Origin: Scatophagus argus
Lineage: Eukaryota > Chordata > Actinopteri > Scatophagidae
DNA: 64,000 bases
NCBI RefSeq assembly: GCF_020382885.2
Contig: NC_058504.1
Span: forward strand, 15,139,019-15,203,018
Reading direction: 5' to 3'
The notes beneath the pieces are model-generated. The model was not told the origin of the DNA, ran no database searches, and was given only the letters and a program-made list of their open reading frames with translations. Of this stretch, positions 37,384-63,918 are shown piece after piece. A program made the translations under genes and the position numbers. Position 1 is the stretch's first letter. Every line of letters starts with the position of its first letter.

Positions 37384-37460
37384 GGAGAGGAGAGGAGAGG
37401 AGAGGAGAGGAGAGGAGAGGAGAGGAGAGGAGAGGAGAGGAGAGGAGAGGAGAGGAGAGA
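37384..37460. repeat. GGAGA pentanucleotide microsatellite
   Basis: About 15 units of GGAGA in a row, purine on the plus strand. A long polypurine tract like this could form triplex DNA. The flanks are single copy. Confidence 0.97.
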
Positions 37461-39933
37461 GGAAGTTAAGAGAAGATTAGTAGTTGAGAGGTTAGCAAAA
37501 TAATAAAATGAGGGGCAACCCCCAGAGCTTTGGCTGGCCCTAGTGTTGGGTCTGCCATGATTAACCAGCCACTCTCTTGCTGGACCCACAGAAGCCATGT
37601 TCCTCCCCCTTGGCTTCAATAGACATTCAACCAACACATTTAAGACTGAAAGGAAAACATGAAGGAGTTATGAGGGCCAGGCCCCAAGGGGACTCCTTGT
37701 GGGATTAACCTGGCTGCTACTTTCTTCCCAGCATTTCCCTGGCATTCACTTGGCCTGTGCTGAAATCTATTCATCCTCACTAAACTGTTGCATAACAATG
37801 CAGCCTGTCGTTTGCTGCAGCAGTAAGCACTGTTGGTAAAACAAGGCACCCATGGACCCCCAGAACCCATGAGCCCATGGCTCAGTTTATTGTGTTGTAA
37901 GGTAACCACAATACAAAAACTGGGAGGTTAGAGCAGTTGTGTGACTTACTGGACGTTTGGGGCACACATAGCACAGGTAGGGATCAGTGATTGTAGGGAA
38001 AACTTGAATTTGTTTGACATTTTAGTGAACAGGCTATCTCTGTGGCTCTTTCATGCCAAGAGTTAGTTGAGATGATTTAATTTGAAATTACTGCCATCAG
38101 GTTCTTAGCTTAGAGAATTGTAAAGACAGGCCAAGAAAATGACACATAATCCTTAGTAAAACCACATATTTACACATTGGTTTTTGCACATTTTAAACAA
38201 GCAAAATATAATGTCTTGCTTAGTGAGATTTAGAGGTGCTGGTAGGCAGATTTTTGTCACGGCTGTTTCCAGTTTTTAAGCTAACAAGCTGCAGGTAGTG
38301 GCTACATATTTAAAATAAAGACAAAAGGCTGGTATTGATCTTTTCTAACTATTCCTTTAAAGGGAAAGTTTGCTTATTTTCAACCAGCTCTGTGTCATTA
38401 CAGTGTGGGTAGTATATACAAATGAACAATGTTGAGCTTCCCTCAACGCTGCCTACACTCAGAACTCCTCACTCAATTGCTAGCAAATGAAATAAGGCTG
38501 TCATTTGGATTACAGATTATATGCCCATCAAAGAGTATAGAAACATCTCAATTGCTTAGACATTCAGAGCAGGCTGTCCAAACTGGGAAGTGCTTATCAA
38601 ACATGAAGCAAGAGACTGTTATTGCTATTGAAAGCATCAAATGTTTTCAGAAACATATTTTTAGTATACAGTGAGCTGTAACGTTAATACAAAAGTTTGC
38701 AACAAAACTGCAATTTTATGCCTGCTTGAAAACAGATGAGCCAAAACCAAGAACTGCCAAAGTCCAAGTGTGTCACCCACCAGTGGGAGCGTTTACTGAT
38801 CCACTGTGCAGTATGGCTGGTAGGTTTTCTTCCTTGTGGTGAAGTCCTTCCTTAAGTGTTGCTGAGAGAATGAAGGGTTCTTCAACAGGAGGGTCCACAG
38901 TCATCTTAAACTCGATAATAACAGCCATTGTCAGCAGTTAACAGCATTTATTGTCACGTTTAGAATGACCAGTTGATCTCAAAGCTATTAATGGGGAGGG
39001 ACAGAATAGGGGGTGAAATGACTTAATGTGGGTCAGATAAACTGGAAGACAGCATGTGGTTAATTCTAGTCTGTAGAAATCACGTGCAAACCCTCTCTCC
39101 CTTCCTTCCTCTCGCCCTGACACAAGGAGATCTGGCATGTGTGGCAGAAGGAGAAAAGAGGGGGAACAAAAGGATGAGTGACCAATGCAGAGTCTCTATG
39201 GCCAGCTGAGTTATTTGGTCAAAATCCAGTAAAATGGAAGGACAGGCTGTTGCTAGGCTGTGCTGTGAGACAGAGAGAGCACTCTAGCTGAGCTCATTGA
39301 AAAGAACCAGGCCTCTGTTTACACACACAGATACATTACTTAGGAGGCCCTGCAATCAACAGCAATTAGTATTATTACCCACTATTACCTCTTATCACCC
39401 TCTTTGAGCCTTCATTAACCACTTAACCTGTTAAAGGGGATCGGAGGAAGTTACCAAGAGGCTGAGAGCGAACCTAAAGAGTAGTGAGTGGTGGCCTGAA
39501 AAAAAAAAAAACAAACCTAAGAACAAACAACAAACATGGAAATTTACTATGACATCTAGAAATGTTCGGCGTCTTCACTGAGAATTTACTGTTTTAAGTA
39601 TTTGTATAGCTCAATCAAATATAATACATATCCACACCCTATTCAAACTACTGCCCATTGTTCCTTAGACTAGTGACATGAGTCTGAGTTTACACTAATG
39701 TGTTTACTCTTTCATTGCTTTAGAAAATGAGAATGTGGTTCATATTTTCACAATGTTAAATCAAAGGTCCAAGCAGGGTGTCAGTATAATGTGACCTCTG
39801 TCTCTGACAACCAAAGCAATGTACACCAAAACACACACAACTCATGCTTAGAACAAATCACACCCTTTTTTATCCCGGTTTATCCCTCAATCTGTAAAAA
39901 TAATCATGTTCTGCAGGACCTAGAGATTGATGG

Positions 39934-39970
39934 TAGGATCTTCATGTCCAGACTGAACATGAAGATCCTA
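39934..39970. repeat. Perfect inverted repeat (hairpin)
   Basis: Arms TAGGATCTTCATGT (39934-39947) and ACATGAAGATCCTA (39957-39970) are exact reverse complements, with a 9-base spacer. The flanks do not extend the pairing. Function unknown. Confidence 0.95.
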
Positions 39971-40892
39971 GTCCAGGATTGCTGTCCAGGATACAACAAA
40001 GTGTTGTTTTTTTGTTTTTTTTTTTTTCTTTTGTTTTGTAGTATTGTCATAGTGTTATCAAAGGTCACCTAGTCAGATCATCACATTTTAACAAATTCAC
40101 CTTAAGAGCTCTTAAAGTTACAGTAACCTACATCACTCTTCTAACGGAAAGCTTACATGGTGTTCATAGTGTACAAAATGTCATGGGTACGTCACAATGG
40201 ATTTGATCACATTAGTATTAGCTGACTTTAACAAGTTACTGACTTATTCAGTGCAAGCATTAACTCGGTTAACATTCAAACAAAATTCAGACTGCACTTT
40301 AAACTAAAACATGTGTAATTTGACTCCCTGTTTAGTATTTTCCAGGAGAGAGAGTCTGAAAATATGCCCTGCATTGTCACGTCCGCTCAACCTCCACCCC
40401 CAGTGATGACTTGCTTTTCATTATGGAACAGCAAACACTTTTTCCTTCTAATGTGGCTGGACAACATGTTGTATGAACTTATTCAAGCCTTGTTGGTTTT
40501 GGTTTTGATTTTCATGTGAATTTTTTTTAATCAGAGGAACCATATATTCTATCACCAGCTTTATCATTTTGTTTAAACTCTGTTTGACTTTAGAGGGAAA
40601 TACAGAGAAAAAAAATATGCAAATATGTTGGAATCTGTTTAACCAATGATTGAAACAGGGGAGAATCAAGAAAAAAAAAAATCAGAGCTTTTAAGTCTCG
40701 GTTGTAACTATGTACACAGGAGAAGAAAAGGTGAGATAAACAGGTCTATGCACCAAGGCAGCCTCTGGCTCTGTGTTGTGAAAACTTAGGACAGACTCTA
40801 AAGGAAACAGGCTCAAAGGATTATCTTGGGCCTGCCTTAAACAAAAAACAGCAGAGATACAGCAGAACAAGATAGTAGAAAGTAGATAGGGG

Positions 40893-40914
40893 GAGAGAGA
40901 GAGAGAGAGAGAGA
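40893..40914. repeat. GA dinucleotide microsatellite
   Basis: Eleven GA units, preceded by a G run. Confidence 0.9.
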
Positions 40915-43900
40915 CCCAAAAAGCAGAAAGCAAAACAGAGAAAGAAAAAAGAGAGATCCATTAAGACATATATGTGTTTAATCCCTGGAGGCCAATGTCT
41001 TGTTTGAAGAGCCCCGAGGTAAAGTTCAGAGGTCACAGGTTGGGTTCAGAGGTTATCAACAACTGTTTGGGGTTAACTACTATTGTCTGAGTAGATGATG
41101 ATTTCTACAGCTGAATGGATTAACTCAGTGAATGTATTCAGGAGTTAAAACCAGAGCGCAGGCCCACATCCACTCCACAGAAATAAAAACAGCATACACG
41201 CACACACTTTGGACATGCATATTGTATGTTGGCAGACTCACTAGGAATTGTATGGCATGTTGCTCTGGGTGTGGCTGAATGTGGAGATGGGGTGTGATAG
41301 GAAGTCAGTGGGGAGCAGAAGTGTTGAACCCTGTCATCCTGTTGTTAGTGGTCACACCTGCCTGTTGTTCCCAGAGAGCGCAAAGAGTTAACAGGAGGCG
41401 TTTTGTGTATTCAGACCAATGAAATTCAACAAAGAGGAAGCAGTTAATTACACCATAACCCAAATAGGACATGGAAAGAACTCATTTTGACTGAGGGCCA
41501 GCAACAAGAGTACATACATGTATACACTGTATAACAGACTCAACAAACACCCCCTGATACGCACACACAAACACACATACACATACACAGACAGACACAT
41601 ACACTTGTGTGAATAATAATGGAAGGGCTCTTGTTTAACGCCTCCCTCATTCAACACACTAGGGGATGTACTACAGTGCATTCTTAATGGTCTTCCAACT
41701 GTGACCTGAGCAAGAGGTGTGGAGGAGCAGGAGGAGGAGAGAGGGGAGATGTTGAGAAGAGAGGGAGGGACAAGAGGGAGGCCCTGTCTTAAAACAACAA
41801 CAAAGCTTTGGCTCAAATCAATGTTCTCATTGGACTAAGTCCAAGACACAGACTGTTTTATTCACACATTTGCTGGTTTTCATCATGAATCAAAGTTGAA
41901 AGTGTCTGTTTGTTCATATATTGAAAGCATTTGACAGAAGCTTGTTTTTTTAAAAAATTGTTTTTAATTGCAGTTGTCTGTAGATAGTATTTATAAGAAC
42001 TGCAGTCACTACACTACCCTCACAGCACTTCCATGTAAGACATCCCTCTCCGATTTGCCTTGGCGTCATCATTGTTTTGTTTCTTGTTGCACAGAAGACC
42101 CCACAGTGAATCCTGTGTATCTTAGGCTGATCTCAGTCATCTCCAGTGACCCGCAGAGGAGTTGCATATGAGACACAGCAGTCGTAATGCTCAGCTCTCG
42201 CTGGTGCTGTGATCAAGCATAAACAGAGCATGCCTGATTACTTCCACAGGACTCAGTGACAATGTGGGAATCAATGTAGAGAAAGGTGGCACTATGTGGC
42301 ACATCGGAGCTGTATGGCTCAGGGGCACAGATCTGGGCACATAGCAGGCTTTTCATATAAAGGCCCTTTGAACCCTCACTGACATGGAAATTCCTTTGTA
42401 GTGCTGTTTGATGAGGCCTAAACTCCAAAGCTGGTTTAACATGTTGAAATGGATGCTTTGTATTCCTGCCCAGCGATCACGTATGCTCATGGATCTGGCA
42501 TATGGAGAAGTGTAGGGGGTATCTCTCCACCTCCCCACCCCCCAACACACACACACATTACATCATGTTTGATTTTTGCTGATCAAAGTAAAACACACAG
42601 AGTTGAGGCATACACAAGGAACTGTAATGACATGTTTGACTCTCAAGGTTAATTCTTAGCCTATTTCCCACCAGGTGCTTGATATGGATATAAAAACAGG
42701 GCAGGACCACAAATTGTCCAGCCACAGTGCTCCATGGGCCATAATAACATAGAGCTCCCCTAAAGATAGCAGATAAGCTAAAGGTACTTATTACAGCTGA
42801 CATCAATGAGTGTACTGTGTATTGTTTTCTGTGCACTGTCAGAGTAGATTACAAATAAACATGCACGCTTGTGACAGCACAAGCCTTTGAATATTTTTAT
42901 CGTCAGTATGTAAAAGAGGGTAACGATCAGACAAATCACAATGTTCTACGCAGTAACATGTTTGCCTTATAACCATTCTTCCAGTAGTCCTTCTTCCACT
43001 CCCATTTACCCAGGTGCTCTGGGCAGGGCTTTGCCAAGCACTGCTAATTATGAGCTGGTTGGTTTCAGCATTGTGTAACACACAAAGGGGATTTGCATCA
43101 ACCACTGTCATGCCAAAAAAAAAAAAAAAAAAACAGGCCTGCACCCACTGGATATAAGCTGGGATGTCTGAATTGCTGGTTATGTCAGCAGATCTTTTTT
43201 TTTTTTTTTTTTTTTTTGTTCCTCTACAATAACAATAACAACAGTGACACAACAACTGCAACAGCAGGCTTAATAGTAATACAGACCTCCAAAAATTAAA
43301 ATTAAAATTAAAAATTAGACAGCTGCCAGATATTTATTAATGACAGTTAAATAAGCAAAACATGTACAATCAATAAAAACATAGTAAATAAACCAGGGAA
43401 GTAGGTCTATAAAAATCATTAAAACTGATCCAGCCTCAGCTCTTCGCTGTTATTCAAAAATATATACCGCCAAATATACCACCATAACGACTGCTCAGTC
43501 ACATTTAGCCTTTATACTTGCTGCCTTCACTTACACGAGCCCACTACCCCAAGTAGTTCCTGGCACTCTCTAAATAATGGGTGACAAACTACATCAAACA
43601 CACAGTTTGGGAGTTTCTGACTGCTGCAGTGAAAGAGTTTGGGCAGAAAGACTAATTTGTGGCTAATTTTAGAAAGAAATGATCTTGCAAGTAATTCCTT
43701 ATACTTTTAACTACTAATTCCTGTCACATTGTTCATAAAACTCCAGCAAAATTCAACACAGGCTTGGACACATACGCATCCCAAACCGCAACAGCCTATT
43801 CACACAGTTCCTCTGTACCACTGCAGAAAGAAAGTCCCTCAGCAGACTGTAGCAAACGTGATAGTGGGGCTGACATGGTGTCCTTCAACTAAGTGTTGCT

Positions 43901-46900
43901 CTGTTTTCATTTGCCACAGTTCAAAGTGACTAAACATTTCGGTCAACATATTTTATCTGTCCCTTGCATGCTGTTGTTGATATATTACATTCCCATTTAG
44001 ACTTGTTGAAAAGCCAGCGTCCTGCGAATCCTTTACGCGGCTGTGTTTTTCTCTTATTTTCATCAGGAAAAATAATAACCCTTATCTGAAACAAACACAC
44101 TCACTTTTAGTTGAGTCAGTGCTTCAGTCTGAGCCAATATCCATTTCTTAATGTGCATGTACTTCCCTTCTTGGGGAGGTTTAGCTCCCTCTCCCACCTC
44201 TGGTCCTTTAAAGCCTCACCCAACAGCCTGCTGGCACAACAACAGTATGTGCGTGCAGGGCCATGAAAATTTGCTTCTGAATTGTTTACTAAATCTCACA
44301 ATTTAGATTCACAGGTAACTAGCTTACTCCAACCCAGACACAGGCTGCTATGCTGACTACCTGATAACTTGAGATACTATAGCTATCTCGTAGTCTTTGG
44401 TCCGCCTGCCACCACTGTTTGCTAAAACCACATACACACAGTTTTCAGTATATTTTCTTGATTGCATAAATTACTTGTCTTGATTTGCTTTTGTTTATTT
44501 GGAAAATTTCAATATCAAAGTGTCAAAGTGTTAAATAACAGAGCACATTATTTTGCATTACAAAGACTGGCCATTTCCTCAGATCGGTATGGTGCAGAGT
44601 ATTACACATTACAAACCAGGTGACTCCACAAGTTGTTTAAGCTGTTAATATCTGCAAATCTAAATATTCAATACATATATTGAGTAATTTCAACATGATT
44701 GGTGGTTAAAGACTGAGTCTGCAACTCTGTGGCTGTGATGTCGAAGGTCACCACCCCATCCTCTCCCTCACTGACCCTTGTTTCTGCATCAGCAACCCTT
44801 CACCCCTGTGTTTCCCCTGGCTGGGCCCATCTCCCAGGCTCTGTCTCCAGGGAGGAACCAAACTGTGGAGCGAGGGTTAGAGTTCATTCAAGAGTATGGC
44901 GTTGCTAATACGGGAGGTAAGATCTTCGTACACCACTTTGCAACATTATACAAAGGAAAACTTCTCAGTACTTTCACAGGTCACGTGGGAGTGGTCCATG
45001 TTCAGCAGTTGTGCAGTGATCATGCTTCATATAAATCTCATGTATGCAAAATACAAAGAATGTCTGACTTTAGACCCAGTTTTAGATCCACATTGTTTTC
45101 ACTTTTCATTCACACTCAGCAAGACAAAAGTCCCTGTGATTCCTGTAATTGTTTTGCAAAAGATAACACAGGAAAAAGAGAGGATGTATTCCTCTGAATC
45201 TGAACAGCTTGTAGACAAACAGTGAAATTATTCACTTATACTCAGACTTTTCAGAAAATAACTTCCTCCCTGTAGATAATACAAATAAAAAAGCTTGCCT
45301 TGCATGTTCAGTAACGTTAGACATGTACAGCAGATTTCACTATCTTCTGCTCTCTCGATGATCTTTGACCCTAACAGCCTCACTACCACAGCTGTGTCTG
45401 AATGCCATCCCACTCTGGCTCCTCACTGAGTAAAAGTACTTCTTGTCACCTAGAGTACAAGAAAAGTAATAAGTTTATCCTCATACGAATAAGAAAAAAG
45501 CATAACCAATTTATTGTCTTGCTCTGGATCAGAATTTGATTTCTAATACCATGTATAACTTGTTTTGGTTCACAGGTTATGCTGTGATCTTGAATAGATA
45601 ATGACCTAATCATTGCCTGCATATACCGCAACAGTTCAGTCTAAAGTCAGAACGAGGTGATATCATTGCAAACTGTAGTGCCCAAAGTGAGTGTGTTCTT
45701 GTGTTTGGATAGTAGAACAGCCCTATACAGTATAGCAGTTTCATCCCAGTTATCCCCATCACTTTCTCAGTTTTGTGCCTGCAGTAAAACCACAACCATC
45801 ACTCTGTGGTTTCAGCCCAAAATCCTTCTTGTCATTCTTGCTGTGACATGACATTTTACAAGACGAGGTCAAAACACACACAATAATGGTCAGCTCTCTA
45901 GTTTGTCATTATGGTCTCCCTGTTTATGTGAATGCATACATGTGTGTGTGAGTGTGAAATTGTCTAGAGCATTTTTTTATTGTGCCCTGTGGTGAGAGCA
46001 GTGGATGTGGTGGTCGACAGGCAGCAGTTACGCCTTTTCCTCCAGACTCCTTCCCTGTTCCTTCCACAGCCACTGTGGCCCAGCCCGTTTCCGACCTATT
46101 CTGTGTACACACAGATACAGACACACATGCAGAATAAATGCACAAATTGTCCAGATGCGATTGCGCAGGTACACTCTTGTGCATGAATTACGTTCTTCTA
46201 ACAGTGACTGCAACACCCTGGGAAAGACTTTAAAGCTGGCATATGAAATTCCAAACACCATGCAACATTAGGTTAGAGTGATAATATTTACAAAATGCTG
46301 TCAAAACCTTTCCTTCATATCAAGTGCATATTGTATCGTGAAATGAGTCCCAGTTTCCGCAATATTTCTTCAACTGTGTGTGTAATATAAACAGGATATC
46401 TAGAAAGGAAAAGACCAGGGTGGGAAAAGACAGAGGCAGGGTGCAATGGAGGTAAACTATATGCATGAACAAATAATTGTACAATTATTGCATTACAAGA
46501 AATAATGAATCAGCATGAGGAAAGAAAGGCAAATAAACTGCCCCAAATGAGCGGACGACTACAGGCTAAACCACATTACGACTGAATTATGGTTGATGCT
46601 GTAATCGGTGATGGTGATTGAGATTATGTATTAAACATATAAACTTCTCAGAGTTCATAAAACCAGCCCTGTGCTGTTGCTGCCGCTGCTGCTCATTATT
46701 ATCATTATTAGTATTATTATTATGAAACTTATCTTCTCAACGTTGGTCTACTCCTTTATTGTGGCATAGTGTGCAGTTACATAACTCAGGTCAGCATTAT
46801 TAACACAGAGGAGGGACGAGTTCTCACACACATGGGGAGATCAGAGTCAGTTGTTCATGATGTATGAAATGTCAACTTATAATACGAACAGGTGCAGTAA

Positions 46901-49900
46901 GTACAGCTCAAACACATGGCCTTCCTCTGAAGCCACTCATATGAAGTCGGTAAGTGAAGATCTTTGATTCTACAGTGAACACTGGTGTATTGTTTCCTGA
47001 GCTTGGAAAGGCTGATTTCTACTCTCTGGCAGTGACCTTCTTTCTGGACAAAGTGTTCCCCCCACCATGGCTGACTCACAAGGTACGGCCTATTACGCAA
47101 CCAAGTAGGAAGAGAGGGGCTACAAGAGGGGAGCGGGGTTAGTGATGGATGATCTATTTTTCTGGATAAAAGGTTTCACAAAGTGGATGACTTCTGCGTG
47201 AGAATGGGACACAACACGAGTCCTATTTGCTCAAGGCTTGCTGCAGGTCAAACATGCTGTAACTGTCACTGATAAGGAAACCCTTCTGAATGATGTAGAG
47301 GAACTGAGAGAGAAACAAAACTAAAGATACAGAAACTGCCAGGTGAAGGGGTAGCTCCGCGGATTAATCAAAAACGAGAGGACCGTCATATGGAACAGTT
47401 GTCAACAGTGGTTTTGCTTTGTGGAATCAGGGTGTGTGAGCACCTCAGGCCCACACTGTAACATCAGTTTGCCACTTAAACATCCACAGTGTTTATAATA
47501 CACATATAGTAGATAATTATAGCCTCTGACAGCTTATTTGTGTTTTTATTTTAAGGATGTAAGTTTCCACCTCTGTTTGATCTTAAACAAACAAATGGAT
47601 AGGCCACAACAAGTGCTCTGTCTACAGTGGGAAAGAGGAGCTTCACAGTTCCACAGGAGCAGACAGCATATTCAAAGTCTTATGTAGTGGAGAAGCCTAG
47701 TTACTGCCAAGTCAACTTTCATCTGGAGCTAATAGACTCAATAAAAAAAATGTTGAATATCTCAAAAGAGGCATAATTTATAGCATCATTAACTCATAAA
47801 TGATGCTATAAAACAAACTGAAGAAAAGGCACTGTGATTACTTTTTAATGCAGAATCAAAGTGTTTTAACAAACAAGTGAAAGCAAACCTCAAACTCATA
47901 AAATAAATAAATAGAACAAGTCTGAAGAAAAGAGCTGCAGGATGAAAAAGAGTAAAACAGTAAAAGTGATAAAAGACATGAAAGACAAGTGACTTAAGCT
48001 TGCTTCTGCTAGTCTAAAACTGTCTACTATAAAGCTGTGCACAAAAGGGTAGAATATACCAACATCAGAAGATCAACAGCACAGCATATACTCACGTAGG
48101 CAAACAGTAGAGCTACTCAGATAGTCCAGGACCTCAGCCAGCCAGGGGGAGTCTTGTCTAATCCTTCCTCACCCCAGACATCCCGTCTCTTGGATTGCAT
48201 GCCCCTCGATGCCCTCTCAGGAGGATCTAAATGAGATCTGGCAAAGCTGGGATCAGTGGAGTTTTCCATCCCCAGAGACTTTTTACACAGGAGATTTAGT
48301 CTCGACCCTGGGAGAAGTCACATATTCACCATTAAAACGTACTGTAGTGTGCAACCTATTTTGTGACATTGTCAAAACATTACTTCCAAAAGAATTATAA
48401 GTTTGTCAGTGCACAAATGTTTCCTTTGAGCCAGAGGGAGGTGCTGTTATAACAGGTAGAGAATCCCAGAGGGTGAATAAAATGGATAAGGGATTGAGAA
48501 GGTGTCAGTCAGCCGGTGTAATTGATAGGAGAAACTGACAGCTGCTGTCATGAGGGGTGTCACCAGGTCCTGCCACTCTCCTCCTCGCAGAGAGAGGAGG
48601 AAGGAGGGACACGAGACAGGGGTCAGGGGCCAGAGGGACGACAGGTGATGAATGCAGAGATTTAAAGGAGGCACCAGGCAGGCCCCAACACCTTCACCAC
48701 AAACACCAGCCCTGACCTGTTTTGTTCCCGCTCTCTGACTCTGTGATGGACAAAGACACATACAAGTTCAGAGTATTAAGTAACCTTTTTATATTGTGTA
48801 TGTATTTTTCCACCTGTGCTGAGCAACGTTTAACAATAACCCTGGAGAGGTGAGTATTAAATGTAACTTCAAACAGTTTTACAGCGGGGCATTTTTCTGC
48901 ATAGCTGTGTTGTACAGACACAACATCTAACCACAAAATGTGGCTATAAAACATCAGTCAGCACCTGACAAATGTCTTAAATAAAGGCCAGGAGCATGAA
49001 TCAAACTGTTGGTACCTGATGATTAACCTGAGTGGCAGCTAGGAGTTCAGTGTCTCTGCCTCCCTGTATTCTAAGCTCAACTTGGACTAAAAAGCAAACA
49101 AACTGTGAAATCCTAAATGACAATGATTTTAAAGTTTCACATCACAGTCTTGTTTCCCTGTGTTAGTGTGTCCACAGTCACAGTAGCTATGCTGGCTTAT
49201 GCTACAAAAGCAATGATGATCTTGAGGAAATGCCTTCGTTCTATGTCTCGTCTGTCTGTCTTACAGAAATGAAACTTATAGCGTGGGTTGCTGCAGGCCA
49301 TCACGCAAAGCAATAAAGAGCTACACTCATGTAGACATGACAATTGTAGTCTACTTTTCTGCAAAAGACTTCAACTAAACCGTTGTGTTTTTTTCATTTC
49401 TGTGTTCTGTGTGAAAAGGCTAACAAATTTTGGAAGCACATAGTCCACTTTGTGGTGATAATCCTGAATGCAGGTCTAGCAGCGGCTTGGCTGTTGGTTG
49501 TCACTGTTCTATTGTGTTGAATATTTATTTATAAAGATGTAATATTAGCATTACAGTAAAATATGTTTGTCTGAGCATACACACTGTAGGACATGAACAG
49601 TCACTGAATGGAACTGGAATATCTAACTAATGAACGAATAACTCTCTCTGTGTCCCAAAGCAACCCTATTCAAGTATCAGGGGAGGCTTTCCAAAACACT
49701 AACTAATGTGGGTCATCAGCTTGCATTGGATCTTATCCTAAAATAAATGGGCTGAAATAATTTAGGCCACTCATTTTGTAGCAGAATATTCTGGTCTGGC
49801 AATTAAACAGCCCAACAAAACTCCCAATATCTCCAGGCTATGCTGAGATTTTAATAGCAACTGGTCTTAATTGACCTGTGAGTGAATGAACCTCTTGCTC

Positions 49901-51599
49901 TCATGTGTTTCCTAAAATATCTTGTGTGAAAGCAGGGTTTGTTGCGGGGAGCTGTCATCAACCCTTTAGGCAGTAGGAGATGTGTTCACCCTAACTGTCT
50001 TTCTGGTCACTGTAGCTTGCACAAACATAAAGCATGTCAGATGCAGTTGCCATAAACATGCAGTGCTCATGACATCATTCTGTGCACAAGTGAGCGCTAA
50101 GCAGTGTAAAAAGTGAGAGCAAAGGAGAGGAACGTGTGGAAGAGTACACAAACCCTGCACCCTATGCACGCTTTGAGCACACAGAGAAAAGCCAACATGG
50201 GCAATGAAGTCAACTGCATTCCCATGAGGGACTATGGGAAAACTGGGCTGCATGTATTAGCCTCCTTTTCAAGGCAGAATGGTATGTTATTGACCATCAC
50301 TTCATCCTTAAAACAGACTTGTGTGAACCACAAATGGAATGAAGAGATGTGTCAGTAAATTAATATTGACTGTCTGTGATCACACAGTGTTGCTTACAGG
50401 TTTCATCAGCAAACTAGGAGCCTTTCAGTGGTGTGAATTGTGCAACAACTATTTAACCGCTGACACCATATTAGAACACACCTTAGCAAATCCTATTGCC
50501 AATCATAGAAAGGTTAATAACGTGGGGTGTGACGAAATAAAATCAAACTCGTATTCAAAGCCACTTTGAGGCCTCGAGAAATCATCCTTTGAAACAGTTT
50601 AAAATAGGTTTACAGAGGTCGCCCTCTCTTGGTGATTATGAATCTTGCATACCATCTGCACGCAAGCCTGTGAACTGCTTTCACAGCTGAAATGTTCCAC
50701 TATCCTACTATACCTATACACTTTAGTCAAGCCACAGATCCCATACACTTATTACAAACATATATTGATACAAAGGTTACACAAAATAGGAAATGGCTTA
50801 AGGCCTGAAATGGCCTGAAATGGTCATCTTCAGAAAATCTTACTTTTCTTTAATTAAGGTTAAAAACAAGCAATTCTTTGTAGTTCCATTTAATGAATTT
50901 GTCTCTTGGTAAAGAAATGCATGATTTGGTATATTAAGCATACACTACAGTATTTATTTATTTAACATTTGAATCTACTTTGTATTGCTGTTCCTAATTC
51001 CCAGGACAGGATTACTATTTAATCAGCACTCAGCTGTCCATCTGTATATGTTTGCACCTATTATTATCAAAATGCAGTTTAAAATAAGGAATAATCTGCA
51101 TTCAGACTCTTTAACGTCTTCAGATGTGCAGTTCAGTGTCTTAAGGTAGCATATTTTCTGAATTGATTGTGAGGTCAACCATATGCTGCACGCAGGTCGC
51201 AATACAAGCCTGCATTTGTGCGTACTTTGATGAACTCTTTATTGAATTATGTGACATTGGTATGTCGTACGTATTTCCATGTCCTGCCATGTTAGATTTA
51301 ACAAAGTGATTGTCCGCTGAACCTCTAAAGCACCAATGCTGTCTTTGTTTAGAACACTCTGTGCTCATTTACACTCAGTGTCACTGCTCTGCACTGCATG
51401 TGTTCTTCCGCACAGGATCATTCGTAATCGGTTTATTTTACACGATAGAACGTATAACCCATGGTTAGTGAACAGCACTGCGAGCCCACATTATATGAAA
51501 TAATGTTTTTATTAATGCGACATTTATTACAATTTTAAACACATGTTTTCTCGTCATGGCGTTGCGCGGATCTAGTTTCTCTTTAAAATTAGTTCCACC

Positions 51600-51931
51600 C
51601 ATTTCGCCATTTTATGTTCTGTAGCTGTTTTTTTGTGACGAGCTTCAGTACGGTAGCATAGTTAATGTCCGTTTAAAGTTAGATATTGTAGCGGGATTAG
51701 TTGATTAATTAATGCCCAGGTCTGTACTGACCACTGGAAGATCATTATCGCGCGCCGTACGAAGTACAGAAAATCAAAGAGTTTAGGTTAGCAGCCTAGA
51801 CGCTAGCTTGCCTGACAACGTGTTTGCGCTTCAGCCGAGAAAGACGACGGCTCGTCGTGCATGTTCTCTGAAGCTGTCATCTACCAGAAGACACATTGAC
51901 GACCACCGCAGAAGAAACGAAGAGCGAGGAG
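51600..51931 (+). promoter_or_regulatory. ogt promoter and 5' UTR region
   Basis: A CpG-containing stretch upstream of the ogt ATG (TATCGCGCGCCGTACG at about 51746-51763, plus CGACGGCTCGTCGTG), in contrast to the CpG-poor DNA to the left. No TATA box at a useful distance is obvious, consistent with a housekeeping CpG-type promoter. The exact start of transcription is not visible. Confidence 0.5.

Positions 51932-63918
<11,987 letters not shown>

Larger units (their letters stand above)
37461..51599. other. Large intergenic region before ogt
   Basis: 14 kb with no gene I can support on either strand. Contents seen: a perfect 14-bp hairpin (39934-39970), a GA run (40893-40914), A and T runs (about 43117-43133 and 43195-43217), and several short CA runs. 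Open frames here are short, with no family resemblance or splice context. Distal ogt or fhdc1 enhancers could lie here, but this cannot be judged from one sequence. Confidence 0.45.

Noticed and set aside
48209..48400. 63-codon plus-strand frame with protein-like look
   Set aside because: Single short frame, no splice sites or homology I can name; too weak to call.
50113..50358. 81-codon plus-strand frame between fhdc1 and ogt
   Set aside because: No protein-family resemblance, and ordinary AT-rich composition; length is within chance for this window.
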